NCBI GenBank assembly: GCA_021462625.1
Contig: JAJNAU010000004.1
Location: 1 to 57,695, forward strand
Length of the DNA: 57,695 bases
Direction of reading: 5' to 3'
Origin: Shewanella sp.
GTDB lineage: Bacteria; Pseudomonadota; Gammaproteobacteria; Enterobacterales; Shewanellaceae
Shown in pieces: positions 1-9,414 of the stretch. The notes under the pieces were generated by a model. It was not told the DNA's origin, made no database searches, and saw only the letters and a program-made list of their open reading frames with translations. A program made the position numbers and the translations under genes. Within the stretch, counting starts at the first letter, position 1, and each line of letters begins with the position of its first letter.

Positions 1-86
1 GTAGAACAACTACACCACAATCGCGTTGCTTTGTATAAAACAACGACAAAGTGCTGCAAAAACCATCTTCAAAGGTCAACAGACCC
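1..86. mobile_element. MITE copy A (truncated by the window start); terminal inverted repeat ...AAAGGTCAACAGACCC followed by TA
   Basis: Near identical to the right half of copy D (46925-47187): gtagaacaactacaccacaatcgcgttgctttgtataaaacaacgacaaagtgctgcaaaaaccatcttcaaaggtcaacagaccc. Confidence 0.85.
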
Positions 87-145
87 TAGTGTACATTCGA
101 CGATTTGCAGTTCTTCCTGCAATTCCTTCCGGTCGGTAACAATAG

Positions 146-172
146 AAAGGACCCCGTTTCGGGGCCCTTGTC
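146..172. terminator. Hairpin, probable terminator downstream of flgP
   Basis: GGACCCCGTTTCGGGGCCC stem-loop just past the flgP stop. Confidence 0.5.
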
Positions 173-196
173 AAAGTAATGGTCAGGCAGGTAGCA

Positions 197-643
197 TCAG
201 AAATAGGTCACAGACTTCACTCGTTGCGAACGGTTTTGCTGCTGATACAGATCCCACACCAAACCAAAATCCAATTCCAGTTCAGTCACATAATGATCGC
301 CAGTAGGATAGCTTTTCACCACGCGGGCCCCCCTGATAAGACCACTGACGCTGGCTTTGACTTCATCACTTTTCAACAACCAGTCTCCCACCTGACTACT
401 GGCGGACAATTGCTGGCCATAGACCTGCTCGGCCAATTCACGATAAGCGGCGATTTTGGACGCCTTCATCGCCATAAGAACTCTGTGACTCTGCTGATCC
501 GACGGTTGGGTCGCCAGCGGCGCGTAACCAATTGCCGTCAACTTGGGAAAGGTTTTAGGCGCTTCGGTTTCCCATTGCACATACTTTTCATTACTGGAGC
601 AGGCGCCCAGTAACAACACCATTGCCAACACCCAGGTTCTCAT
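197..643 (-). CDS. flgP: FlgP-like flagellar outer-membrane lipoprotein
   Basis: 148 aa with lipobox (MVLLLGACSS); LPP20-like; adjacent to flgO and divergent from flgT as in Vibrio/Shewanella. Confidence 0.8.
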   Translation of the reverse strand: MRTWVLAMVLLLGACSSNEKYVQWETEAPKTFPKLTAIGYAPLATQPSDQQSHRVLMAMKASKIAAYRELAEQVYGQQLSASSQVGDWLLKSDEVKASVSGLIRGARVVKSYPTGDHYVTELELDFGLVWDLYQQQNRSQRVKSVTYF

Positions 644-1290
644 CGTTTGTCTCCCAACATTTGTACCTGTCCATACCCCGGCTCTTCATAGCGATACAAA
701 AGCCCGTTGTCTGACACCACTTTCTGCGAAGCACTCAGATACGCTCCAAGCTCCTGATAGCTGGCATAAGCCGAGGCAGCCGCCACGACCCGGTTGTTGG
801 CCAGGTCAATCAACCTGGCATTGAGCTGCAGCCCATGAACATCCAAGCTCATGGTCGACACCAAGCCGTATTCCACCAGCATTTCGCCGGGAAGCTGCTG
901 CCAGTCACGGGTGAGCAACAAATTACCGATATCGGTAATACGCATCGCTTCGGCAACATTCACATCCACCACATTGAAATGGTTGTTGTGCAATTCAGCC
1001 ATCATACTTTGTTGCAGTTGCTGTCCCAGGGCATTGATATCCCGCATATTTCCGGCCATAACCGGGGTAGCTACCACAACTGGTTGACTGGGACGCAGGG
1101 CATCGTTGTTGATAACCAGTTCCAGCACGGTACGGCTCGCCAAATGATTAACCGCTGAGCGCGGGGGCTTGTCATATTCATGCTGTAGACTCATAGGATC
1201 AGGTATGGACGTTTGTGCCGCACAGGCCCACACAAATAAAAACAGGGGCAGCAATTTCATTAGGTTGAGCATGATGTCGTCCTTAATCAC
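640..1290 (-). CDS. flgO: FlgO family flagellar outer-membrane protein
   Basis: 216 aa; overlaps flgP by 4 bp; signal peptide; FlgO-like body. Confidence 0.75.
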   Translation of the reverse strand: MIKDDIMLNLMKLLPLFLFVWACAAQTSIPDPMSLQHEYDKPPRSAVNHLASRTVLELVINNDALRPSQPVVVATPVMAGNMRDINALGQQLQQSMMAELHNNHFNVVDVNVAEAMRITDIGNLLLTRDWQQLPGEMLVEYGLVSTMSLDVHGLQLNARLIDLANNRVVAAASAYASYQELGAYLSASQKVVSDNGLLYRYEEPGYGQVQMLGDKR

Positions 1291-1495
1291 AGACGTGCTG
1301 ACAATGTGGTTGTTCTGATACTATATCGACCGAAACGCCCGGGACTTTACCCTGATTTTCTAAAGAAACCGTGGCACCGCCAGTTCCACGCAGGTATGAG
1401 GCATGGTTATTGCTTAGTTATTGCTTATTCGTGCAGCAGACTTTCGCTCACCATAGCGAACCGCCAACTGAATGACGTTGGAGAGGACACATACC

Positions 1496-2647
1496 ATGCG
1501 GATTTATATTGCCCTGTTTGCCATGCTGCTTACATGGCCGTTGCAGGCTGGTTGGATCACCGCGCAGGGCAGCGCCCAAATAATGGATGGTGACATCCAT
1601 AAAGCCAGAGAAGAAGCCATTGCCCAAGCCATCAGTTATGCCTCTTTGCAAACAGGTATCTCGGTCAGCAGTCAGCAACAGGTCACCGATGGCCGTCTGA
1701 CCATGGATCAATTCACTCTGACTTCGTCATTGAATAACCCGAATATTCAGATCATCAGTGAATCCATTCGTGACGACCTACTTAGCATCAACCTGAAAAT
1801 TGCCACCCGAGACGACAGTACCAGTCAGTGTATGGAAAACTCGATCAAAGCGGCGATATTGCTTCCCCAAAGCCTGCTCAGTCAACGTCAGCAACTCAGT
1901 TATGGACAGTTACTGGGGTTTGAATCTGCACTTTCAGCACAATTGGGGCAGATCATAGACAAGCAGTCCAGGGCCGCATTTACGCATCTGCACGCCGATG
2001 ACAAACTCGATTTGAACCAGGCACTGGCCGATACCACTGGCTACAGTTTGCCAACCTGGCTGACAGAGCACACCGATAGTCAGTATCTGTTGTTACCGAC
2101 AGTCAAAGATCTGTCAGTACTCCCGGCACAGTCGAGCCTGCTTGGCCTGTGGCAACATACACCGCTGCGCAACTTCAGTATCAATCTGGCGCTGTACCAT
2201 GGGATCAGTGGCGAGAAGATCTGGAGTCAGAACTATCACACTCAGGCAGAGTGGAGCTTTCCGCTGCAGGCCAGCGTACCTCCCGCTCAAAGTCAGTTCT
2301 GGGACTCAGAATATGGGCAGAAAGTCAGCAACACCCTGAGTAATGCCGTCAGAGACATAGACAATACGCTGTTCTGCAGGCCGGTACTGGGGCAGGTTGT
2401 GGCCCGTGACAATACCCGCATTATTCTCAATCTTGGGCGCAAACACGGAGTCCATCCGGGAGACAAATTCAAGCTGGTTCAACAGCAGCAAATTACCGAC
2501 AGATATGCTCGTCCCAAGGCCCTTGCCCACGAAAACGCCATCTCTGTCACCATAGATCAGGTCACTGAAATGAGTGCCACAGCACCGCTTTCAGCCGCGC
2601 CGGGAGCCCAGGCCATTCAGCTCAACGACCTGACGATAAAACAGTAA
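1496..2647 (+). CDS. flgT: Flagellar assembly protein FlgT
   Basis: MRIYIALFAMLLTWPLQAGWITAQGSAQI...; signal peptide; divergent from flgOP. The ORF track starts upstream at 1472; the ATG at 1496 is more plausible. Confidence 0.75.
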   Translation: MRIYIALFAMLLTWPLQAGWITAQGSAQIMDGDIHKAREEAIAQAISYASLQTGISVSSQQQVTDGRLTMDQFTLTSSLNNPNIQIISESIRDDLLSINLKIATRDDSTSQCMENSIKAAILLPQSLLSQRQQLSYGQLLGFESALSAQLGQIIDKQSRAAFTHLHADDKLDLNQALADTTGYSLPTWLTEHTDSQYLLLPTVKDLSVLPAQSSLLGLWQHTPLRNFSINLALYHGISGEKIWSQNYHTQAEWSFPLQASVPPAQSQFWDSEYGQKVSNTLSNAVRDIDNTLFCRPVLGQVVARDNTRIILNLGRKHGVHPGDKFKLVQQQQITDRYARPKALAHENAISVTIDQVTEMSATAPLSAAPGAQAIQLNDLTIKQ

Positions 2648-3131
2648 GGAGTCAATATGACAGGCCTGTTGCAGATCACCGCACAGCGTTGACTAGACAT
2701 AGCCCGCCATATCGTTTCCCTGTTCTTAGAGACAGACTTCGCCCCATCAGGCAGAGTTTATCCCCCACTGAAGCATCTGTTACAAGCCCTGGAGCGCCAT
2801 GACTCTCCTGGAATATGTGCTCACCGCGTTCATTCAACACGAAGGCGATTGCGCTTAAAACCAAACAGGTAGTCTTGGCTGTAAGGTAACTGTCCACCGG
2901 GGCCGAGTTGACTTTCGTTCAAAAGGAGTTCCGCTAATAAGACGCAGATAAATCGTCTGTTTTTATGACTTGATTTATCGGCAAAGAAGATGATTAACCG
3001 ACAACGCACCCTCGATGAACGGGTACCTGTAAGAACGCAAAAACGGCTCCTTACCATCAGTTTGCCGAGTATTTAATCACTTGAATCTCAGCACTTTTCA
3101 TCCGGTTCAAAACCAGTATAATCAGACCCGT

Positions 3132-3207
<76 letters not shown>

Positions 3208-3230
3208 GTTGATTTTTAATTCAATAATAA

Positions 3231-3416
3231 TCAACAAGCTACATACTGAAAGCTCCAGCCCATGGATGAAGCTGGCATGCCGTTGATGACCGCCTGACGT
3301 AGTTGGTGAATATGGTCGTTACCCAACAACCTGTCCATGCGCTTAATGTTATGTTTCGTTTTGGCGCTCCCGGGCAGGTTTCGCCCAAGCACTGTCAGAG
3401 TGTAACTATTCACCAA
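3231..3416 (-). pseudogene. IS4-family (IS10/Tn10-like) transposase remnant
   Basis: LTVLGRNLPGSAKTKHNIKRMDRLLGNDHIHQLRQAV strongly resembles the N-terminus of Tn10-type transposases (LTELGRNLPTKARTKHNIKRIDRLLGNRHLHKERLAV); only about 60 aa left. Confidence 0.8.
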
Positions 3417-3512
3417 TCCCTGTTGAAAAGTTTTTTCATTATGTCATGGGGAACAATAGATTAATGGGTTAACGATTCGTGAATTGCTCAACTACTCCCA
3501 ACTACACAGAAA

Positions 3513-4565
3513 TTAAATTTCAATGCAATCAAACGATAACGGTGTTCCTTTTGAAATATCCCTGGCAGCTTTTTTAGTCATGACTTCATCAAAATACTTT
3601 GGCTGTAACCCATAACCTGGACGTATACTTCTTACATTTTCGGAAGTAAATTGTTCGCCAGCTTTAATATTTTTTACAACATAGAGCGAACGACGAAACT
3701 TCACGTTACCTTTCTCAGCTTCTGTTCTTTCGTAATTAACCTTACCCAGCGCCTGCCATGCTGTTTTTGTGTCTTTGCACAGTGCTGTCAGCTCCGGTGG
3801 TTCAAGAGAGAAACTATCATCAACGCCGCCGCCATTGCGATCCATTGTGACATGTTTCTCTATGATACAAGCTCCCAGCACAACTGAAGCGATTGCTATC
3901 GCGTTATCAGTCGTATGATCTGACAAGCCAGATAACACATGAAAACGATCAGCTATATCGGCAATTGTTTTTAAATTATATTGTTCAGCTGGCGCTGGAT
4001 AGCCACTCACACAATGGAGAACGACTAGTTCCTGACAGCCATTATCATTTGCCGTTTTAATTGCTTCTGCAATCTCTTCTTCATTTGCCATACCCGTTGA
4101 GATAATCATTGGCTTTCCCATCTGGGCAATACGCTTGATCAGCGGTAAATCTATCACTTCAAATGAAGCAATCTTATATGCAGGTACCTCTAACTCTTCC
4201 AAAAACTCAACAGCGGTAACGTCGAAAGGGGAACTAAAAATTGTAATTCCCAGCTCTTTAGCCTTTTCGAATAGCGGCTTATGCCATGCCCATGGCATGT
4301 GTGCCCCTTTGTAAAGTTCGTACAAAGTTTGCCCATCCCACAGGCCACCATGAATTTGAAACTCTTCAGAATCACAATCTATTGTGATTGTCTCGTGGGT
4401 ATAGGTTTGTAACTTTATAGCGTCAGCACCCGCTTTTTTTACTTCCTCCATAATTTGGAAAGCGCGATTGATATCGCCATTGTGATTAGCGGAGAGCTCA
4501 GCAATGATGTATGGTGCATAATCTGGACCGATTTTGCGACCGTCAATGGTAATAAATGGCTTCAT
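3513..4565 (-). CDS. pseI: Pseudaminic acid synthase (NeuB family)
   Basis: 350 aa; IDGRKIGPDYAPYIIAELSANHNGDINRAFQIME; C-terminal SAF domain; last gene of the pse cluster. Confidence 0.93.
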   Translation of the reverse strand: MKPFITIDGRKIGPDYAPYIIAELSANHNGDINRAFQIMEEVKKAGADAIKLQTYTHETITIDCDSEEFQIHGGLWDGQTLYELYKGAHMPWAWHKPLFEKAKELGITIFSSPFDVTAVEFLEELEVPAYKIASFEVIDLPLIKRIAQMGKPMIISTGMANEEEIAEAIKTANDNGCQELVVLHCVSGYPAPAEQYNLKTIADIADRFHVLSGLSDHTTDNAIAIASVVLGACIIEKHVTMDRNGGGVDDSFSLEPPELTALCKDTKTAWQALGKVNYERTEAEKGNVKFRRSLYVVKNIKAGEQFTSENVRSIRPGYGLQPKYFDEVMTKKAARDISKGTPLSFDCIEI

Positions 4566-4571
4566 TTTGCC

Positions 4572-6074
4572 TCAATCAATTGGTTGTCGGATATAAGTTT
4601 CTTCATCAATTTGTTGATAGCAGGCCTTTTTGAATAATCTTTGAGATGCAACATTGTCTTTCAATACAGATGCATGCAGTGTGACGTCTGGGTGAATTGC
4701 ATCAACAATAGTGAGTGCTTTAGACGCAATGCCCCTTCCATAACTTTGTGGGTCTACAAGTATAGACACAAGATAATGCCCAGCATTTATCCTATCTAAA
4801 CGCACAGCACCAACTTTTTTTTTATCAACCCTATCTACCATCATATAAAAATAGTCAGAGACTACTTGCAGTTTTCTCGACATCCAAGTTTGATGTTCAT
4901 CCCATGTTGGTACATGGGGAGTTAAAGCGTATTTTCTTGTGTCTGGGTGACATTGCCACTCATACATTAGCTCAATATCCTCTTGCGAAGCATACTCTAG
5001 AGATAATCTGTCAGACTCTTTGCTAACTAGTTGTTCAATTTCGAATACTACCCGGCGTGTACCTCGTCCATCACAAAGGACAAGATTAGCCTCTTTGAAC
5101 TTCGACCAGTGCGCCAACACTTTCTCAAACTCACCATGTAAACACTCAGCGATATCTTTGATATCAACTTGTAAGGCCACTGCATGATTGACCAATTGTT
5201 CACAAACTAAATGTTGATTCTCAGCAAGAGGCACAATAAGGCTTGGCAAACCAAGACAGGCTCTTTCCCAACTCGTTGTACCTGCGGCTCCAATAGCAAT
5301 ATCATGTGCCAGCATTAAGCTTGGCATATCAGAGACAAACTCTTGATGTACAACATTAGATCGCAATGAACACCAATCTCTTACCTGTTTAAAGTGAGGT
5401 GCTCGTGGAGATAATAGAACAGTAAATTCAGCGACAACCTTATCGCATAAAGATTCTAAAACCTTTAAGGTTGCATTAGGCGCATCAATGCCTCCCATCG
5501 AGATGAGTACTTTAGGTACATTGCCAGATAGCTCTCTTGATAGTGCAATCTCTCGCTTACTCACAAAGCCCGACTGTAATAGTGCATATTCACTACCCAC
5601 AAGCACTTGTGTTTCTGACTCGGCATAGTCCGCTTCATCACGTCCTGCTGTTTGATCCAAAATCAGATCGGCTTTATGACATCGCGCTAAATCGTCAATA
5701 GCAAACAAGCGGCAGCCCAGCGAATCTATCACCCGTTTCTGCCATTGCAATCCAATTGCATAGTGGTCAGTAATGACCAGATCTGCAGATGTTACCGCCG
5801 TTAAGAAGTCTTGAGCATCTTCAACAACACTCTTTTGAAGCCATGCTCCATAATCTGTATTATGAACTGGCTCTATTATTTTTTGAGGCTGAGGAAGAGT
5901 AATAACGTTGAATCCGCGATCAAGAACAAATGGACGCATATCTCCCTCGAGTGGAGAACATGCGAATAAGATCTTATGCCCTTTTCGACTTAATTCATCA
6001 GCAAGAACTAGGCACCGCATAATGTGACCACTACCAATCAGTAAGGACGCATCCACACGGAAAACAACCTTCAT
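4572..6074 (-). CDS. pseG: UDP-2,4-diacetamido-2,4,6-trideoxy-beta-L-altropyranose hydrolase (PseG) fused to a C-terminal GNAT acetyltransferase (PseH-like)
   Basis: N-terminus FRVDASLLIGSGHIMRCLVLADEL is PseG; residues from about 350 onward are GNAT with LVDPQSYGRGIASKAL acetyl-CoA loop. Confidence 0.9.
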   Translation of the reverse strand: MKVVFRVDASLLIGSGHIMRCLVLADELSRKGHKILFACSPLEGDMRPFVLDRGFNVITLPQPQKIIEPVHNTDYGAWLQKSVVEDAQDFLTAVTSADLVITDHYAIGLQWQKRVIDSLGCRLFAIDDLARCHKADLILDQTAGRDEADYAESETQVLVGSEYALLQSGFVSKREIALSRELSGNVPKVLISMGGIDAPNATLKVLESLCDKVVAEFTVLLSPRAPHFKQVRDWCSLRSNVVHQEFVSDMPSLMLAHDIAIGAAGTTSWERACLGLPSLIVPLAENQHLVCEQLVNHAVALQVDIKDIAECLHGEFEKVLAHWSKFKEANLVLCDGRGTRRVVFEIEQLVSKESDRLSLEYASQEDIELMYEWQCHPDTRKYALTPHVPTWDEHQTWMSRKLQVVSDYFYMMVDRVDKKKVGAVRLDRINAGHYLVSILVDPQSYGRGIASKALTIVDAIHPDVTLHASVLKDNVASQRLFKKACYQQIDEETYIRQPID

Positions 6075-6082
6075 TATTCCCC

Positions 6083-6784
6083 CTAATTTTTTGACTTAGC
6101 GATCTTCAATGCAGAAAATAGGGATTCCGCAAATTCCCAATCTTCAGGAGTATCAATATCCTGTACACGGTGACGAGGTAAAAGTACAGCTTTAGAGTGA
6201 GGGGAGAAAATAGAGAGCTTAGCTAAAAAGGCATTTGTTAGCCCCCAATAAAACTGCCCTGCATCATGATAAGCTTCTTCAAGATCCTGTGATCTCACCT
6301 GCTCATTCTCTGGCAAAAACATAGATACTGAACCCTGTTTATCAAGTTTAATCGCTCGCTGAATTGGGAACGCAAAGGATGTTGCACTAAAGGCAAATTG
6401 CACACCAGTATCTTGCAATAGCTCATAACCACATTGTAAATATTCAGGTAAAACAAATGGAGCGGTCGCATAAATACAACAAGCTGCCTCTATATCCCAG
6501 CCTTCATTTTTACACCAATAGACAGCGTGCGCCATAACATCCATGGTAGTCGTGTAGTCATCAGATATTTCATCTGGGCGTAGGAATGGTACTTCTGCAC
6601 CATATTCCCTAGCAACCGCCGCGATTTCAAGATCATCAGTTGAAACAATCAGTTTATCAAAACAGTCTGATTGAAGAGCGGCTTCAATAGAGTAAGCAAT
6701 GATAGGTTTTCCGTGGAAAAGCTTAATATTTTTGCGTGGAATACGTTTACTGCCTCCCCGAGCTGGGATCACCGCAATCTTCAC
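6083..6784 (-). CDS. pseF: Pseudaminic acid cytidylyltransferase
   Basis: MKIAVIPARGGSKRIPRKNIKLFHGKPIIAYSIEAA. Confidence 0.93.
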   Translation of the reverse strand: MKIAVIPARGGSKRIPRKNIKLFHGKPIIAYSIEAALQSDCFDKLIVSTDDLEIAAVAREYGAEVPFLRPDEISDDYTTTMDVMAHAVYWCKNEGWDIEAACCIYATAPFVLPEYLQCGYELLQDTGVQFAFSATSFAFPIQRAIKLDKQGSVSMFLPENEQVRSQDLEEAYHDAGQFYWGLTNAFLAKLSIFSPHSKAVLLPRHRVQDIDTPEDWEFAESLFSALKIAKSKN

Positions 6785-7929
6785 AGCATCACCTTTTTTA
6801 AACAGTCGACAATATAGGTCTGCTGAGGCTGACTCAAAGCAGGATGCAATGGCAAGCTGAGGATCTCATTATAAAAGGCTTCAGCTTTAGGATGCTGTCC
6901 CTGAGTAAAACCTAATTTTCGATAGTAAGGTTGTAAATGTACTGGGAAATAATGCACATGTACTTGTATATTTAATGCGCGCAACTTATCAAAAATATGG
7001 CGGCGTTGGGTTGCATCGGTTAAACGCACAATAAATAGATGATAACTGCTGACGCTATTTACTAATGGTGATACTCGGGTAACAGGTACATCTTCCAATA
7101 ATTGCTCATATTGTTCAGCAAGCTTATTGCGAGTTTGCACAAACTCCTGCAGGCGGGCCATTTGACTCAACCCCAGCGCAGCCTGCAACTCTGTCATGCG
7201 GTAGTTATAGCCCAGCTCATGTTGTTCGTAATACCAATCACCTTCGTTGGGGCGTTGCATTTGCTCCGGCGTTTTGGTGATCCCATGACTGCGCAACAAA
7301 GCCATTTTGCTTGCAAGCTCAGGACAATTGGTCATGGCCATGCCACCCTCGGCCGAAGTGATTATTTTGACAGGGTGAAAACTAAAAACTGTGATGTCTG
7401 AATACTGACAGCAGCCAACCTTATGGCCGAGGTAATGGCCACCTATGGCATGGGATGCATCTTCAATTACCTGAACACCAACTTCTTGTGCAAGCTTAGC
7501 AATAGCTTGCATATCGCAACTGTGGCCACATAAGTGCACAGCTATGATCACCTTAGGTAAGCGGCCTAGCTTCGCCGCAAAAGCGAGTTTGTCTGCCAAA
7601 GCCTGTGGGCACATGTTACCCGTTGTCGCATCGACATCAACAAAATCGATATCGGCACCACAGTAAAGAGCGCAATTTGCCGAAGCAACAAAGGTGATAG
7701 GTGATGTCCAGACAATATCGCCTTTACCCACGCCCAAGGCTAAGCAGGCAATGTGCAAGGCCGATGTGGCACTATTAACCGCGACACCAAACCGAGCCCC
7801 GGTATAATTGCACACTGCCTGTTCAAATGCGGGAACTTGTGGACCTTGTGTGAGCCAGTCAGATTTCAGCACCTTGATAACCGCATCGATATCGGCTTGA
7901 TTGATGTCCTGCCTGCCATAGGGGATCAT
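6781..7929 (-). CDS. pseC: UDP-4-amino-4,6-dideoxy-N-acetyl-beta-L-altrosamine transaminase
   Basis: MIPYGRQDINQADIDAVIKVLKSDWLTQGP; DegT/DnrJ aminotransferase; 4-bp overlaps with neighbours. Confidence 0.93.
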   Translation of the reverse strand: MIPYGRQDINQADIDAVIKVLKSDWLTQGPQVPAFEQAVCNYTGARFGVAVNSATSALHIACLALGVGKGDIVWTSPITFVASANCALYCGADIDFVDVDATTGNMCPQALADKLAFAAKLGRLPKVIIAVHLCGHSCDMQAIAKLAQEVGVQVIEDASHAIGGHYLGHKVGCCQYSDITVFSFHPVKIITSAEGGMAMTNCPELASKMALLRSHGITKTPEQMQRPNEGDWYYEQHELGYNYRMTELQAALGLSQMARLQEFVQTRNKLAEQYEQLLEDVPVTRVSPLVNSVSSYHLFIVRLTDATQRRHIFDKLRALNIQVHVHYFPVHLQPYYRKLGFTQGQHPKAEAFYNEILSLPLHPALSQPQQTYIVDCLKKVML

Positions 7930-8921
7930 GATGCATTATCCAAAGCCAGAATTTCTTCTGTTGTTAAAAAGTGTGGGTTGGTACCCGAGTTATATTCGTA
8001 GCCATCAGTCACCGCTTTACCATATTCACCCAGCGCATTGGTATAGAAGTCATTTTCACATCCAAAGAACTTAATACTCGGCGCTATTACAAAATGATCA
8101 TCAAATTCGATGGTATGGTGGGAATCATCGGCTGGGCACATGATTTCATGCATCTTTTCGCCGGGACGAATGCCGACAATGTCATGACGCAAATCCGGCG
8201 CATAGGCGGATGCCAGTTCGGTAATACGTACAGAAGGGAGCTTGGGGACAAAAATTTCCCCCCCCTGCATACGGGCGAAATTCTTCAGCACAAAATCAAC
8301 GCCATCCTGCAATGTGATCCAGAACCGGGTCATATCCGGATGGGTAATAGGCAAGCTGTCGACGCCTTCTGCAATTTTTGATTTAAAGAAAGGTACCACA
8401 CTACCGCGACTGCCTACCACATTGCCATAACGAACAGCGGCAAAGCGGGTTTCTCCCTGCCCCACCATATTATTGGCTGCCACAAACAATTTGTCTGATG
8501 CCAGCTTGGTGGCACCGTAAAGATTAATGGGATTGGCGGCTTTATCGGTGGAGAGCGCAATCACCTTTTTGACGTTGTTGGCAATTGCCGCCTGAATCAC
8601 ATTTTCTGCGCCATCAATATTGGTCTTGATACATTCCATTGGATTGTATTCAGCTGCCGGAACCTGCTTGAGTGCAGCAGCGTGAATCACATAATCCACA
8701 TCCCTGAAAGCCTGCTTCAAACGCTCGCCGTCTCTGACATCACCGATAAAATAGCGCATGCAGGGCGCATGATATTTCTGCTGCATTTCGAACTGCTTGA
8801 GTTCATCTCTGGACAGAATAATCACACGCTTGGGCTTATAACATTGCAGCAAGGTTTTAGTGTATTGTTGTCCAAATGAGCCTGTGCCACCGGTGATTAA
8901 TATCGACTTGTTATCAAACAT
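7926..8921 (-). CDS. pseB: UDP-N-acetylglucosamine 4,6-dehydratase (inverting)
   Basis: MFDNKSILITGGTGSFGQQYTKTLL; SDR family. Confidence 0.93.
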   Translation of the reverse strand: MFDNKSILITGGTGSFGQQYTKTLLQCYKPKRVIILSRDELKQFEMQQKYHAPCMRYFIGDVRDGERLKQAFRDVDYVIHAAALKQVPAAEYNPMECIKTNIDGAENVIQAAIANNVKKVIALSTDKAANPINLYGATKLASDKLFVAANNMVGQGETRFAAVRYGNVVGSRGSVVPFFKSKIAEGVDSLPITHPDMTRFWITLQDGVDFVLKNFARMQGGEIFVPKLPSVRITELASAYAPDLRHDIVGIRPGEKMHEIMCPADDSHHTIEFDDHFVIAPSIKFFGCENDFYTNALGEYGKAVTDGYEYNSGTNPHFLTTEEILALDNAS

Positions 8922-9013
8922 AAATAGTCTTCCACTAGGTTGTTTTCAGCACTGTCAAAAACGTGGCAGCTTGAACATTGAAGCATACTTTATGCCAAAT
9001 AATTATCTATAAG

Positions 9014-9280
9014 GGAAGGTGCGAATAAGTCCCGTGCGTACTCTGCAAGTGATGACAGCCCCGAGATGCGCGACGCAGCTCGACGTTAATGGCCTGGGTC
9101 CTTAGCGAGAGCGGCAACCAAGCAGATAGGGCTGTCAGCCTCGCCCTTCGGGGGTTTTCGGGCAAATACGATGGCTGTGATATTCCACTTTGAAAGGCAA
9201 CCAACCTTGCTGCACCTGAATACCCTGAACTCGAATTTGCTCGTAAGCCAGAGCGGTGCGAGGACTTGTTCGCACCTTCC
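9014..9280. mobile_element. 267-bp IS5-type MITE or solo remnant with TAAG target-site duplication
   Basis: Left end GGAAGGTGCGAATAAGTCC, right end GGACTTGTTCGCACCTTCC (18/19 inverted match, closely resembling IS5 ends); TAAG at 9010-9013 and 9281-9284; no transposase ORF. Confidence 0.88.
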
Positions 9281-9414
9281 TAAGCTAACGCCCTGATTTC
9301 AGCGACCCACACTGAAATTTTCTGCAATGGACAGATCCTGATGGTTCAATTTTTGCTTGGTTTCAGAATTAACAGGCTTGGCAGACGGGAAACTGCCGCA
9401 AAGATGGAGAGAAT

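Noticed and set aside
9281-9414. Sigma-54 or sigma-28 promoter for maf
   Set aside because: GGCAGACGGGAAACTGC looks tempting but the GG-to-GC spacing is wrong for sigma-54; no convincing flagellar sigma-28 match.
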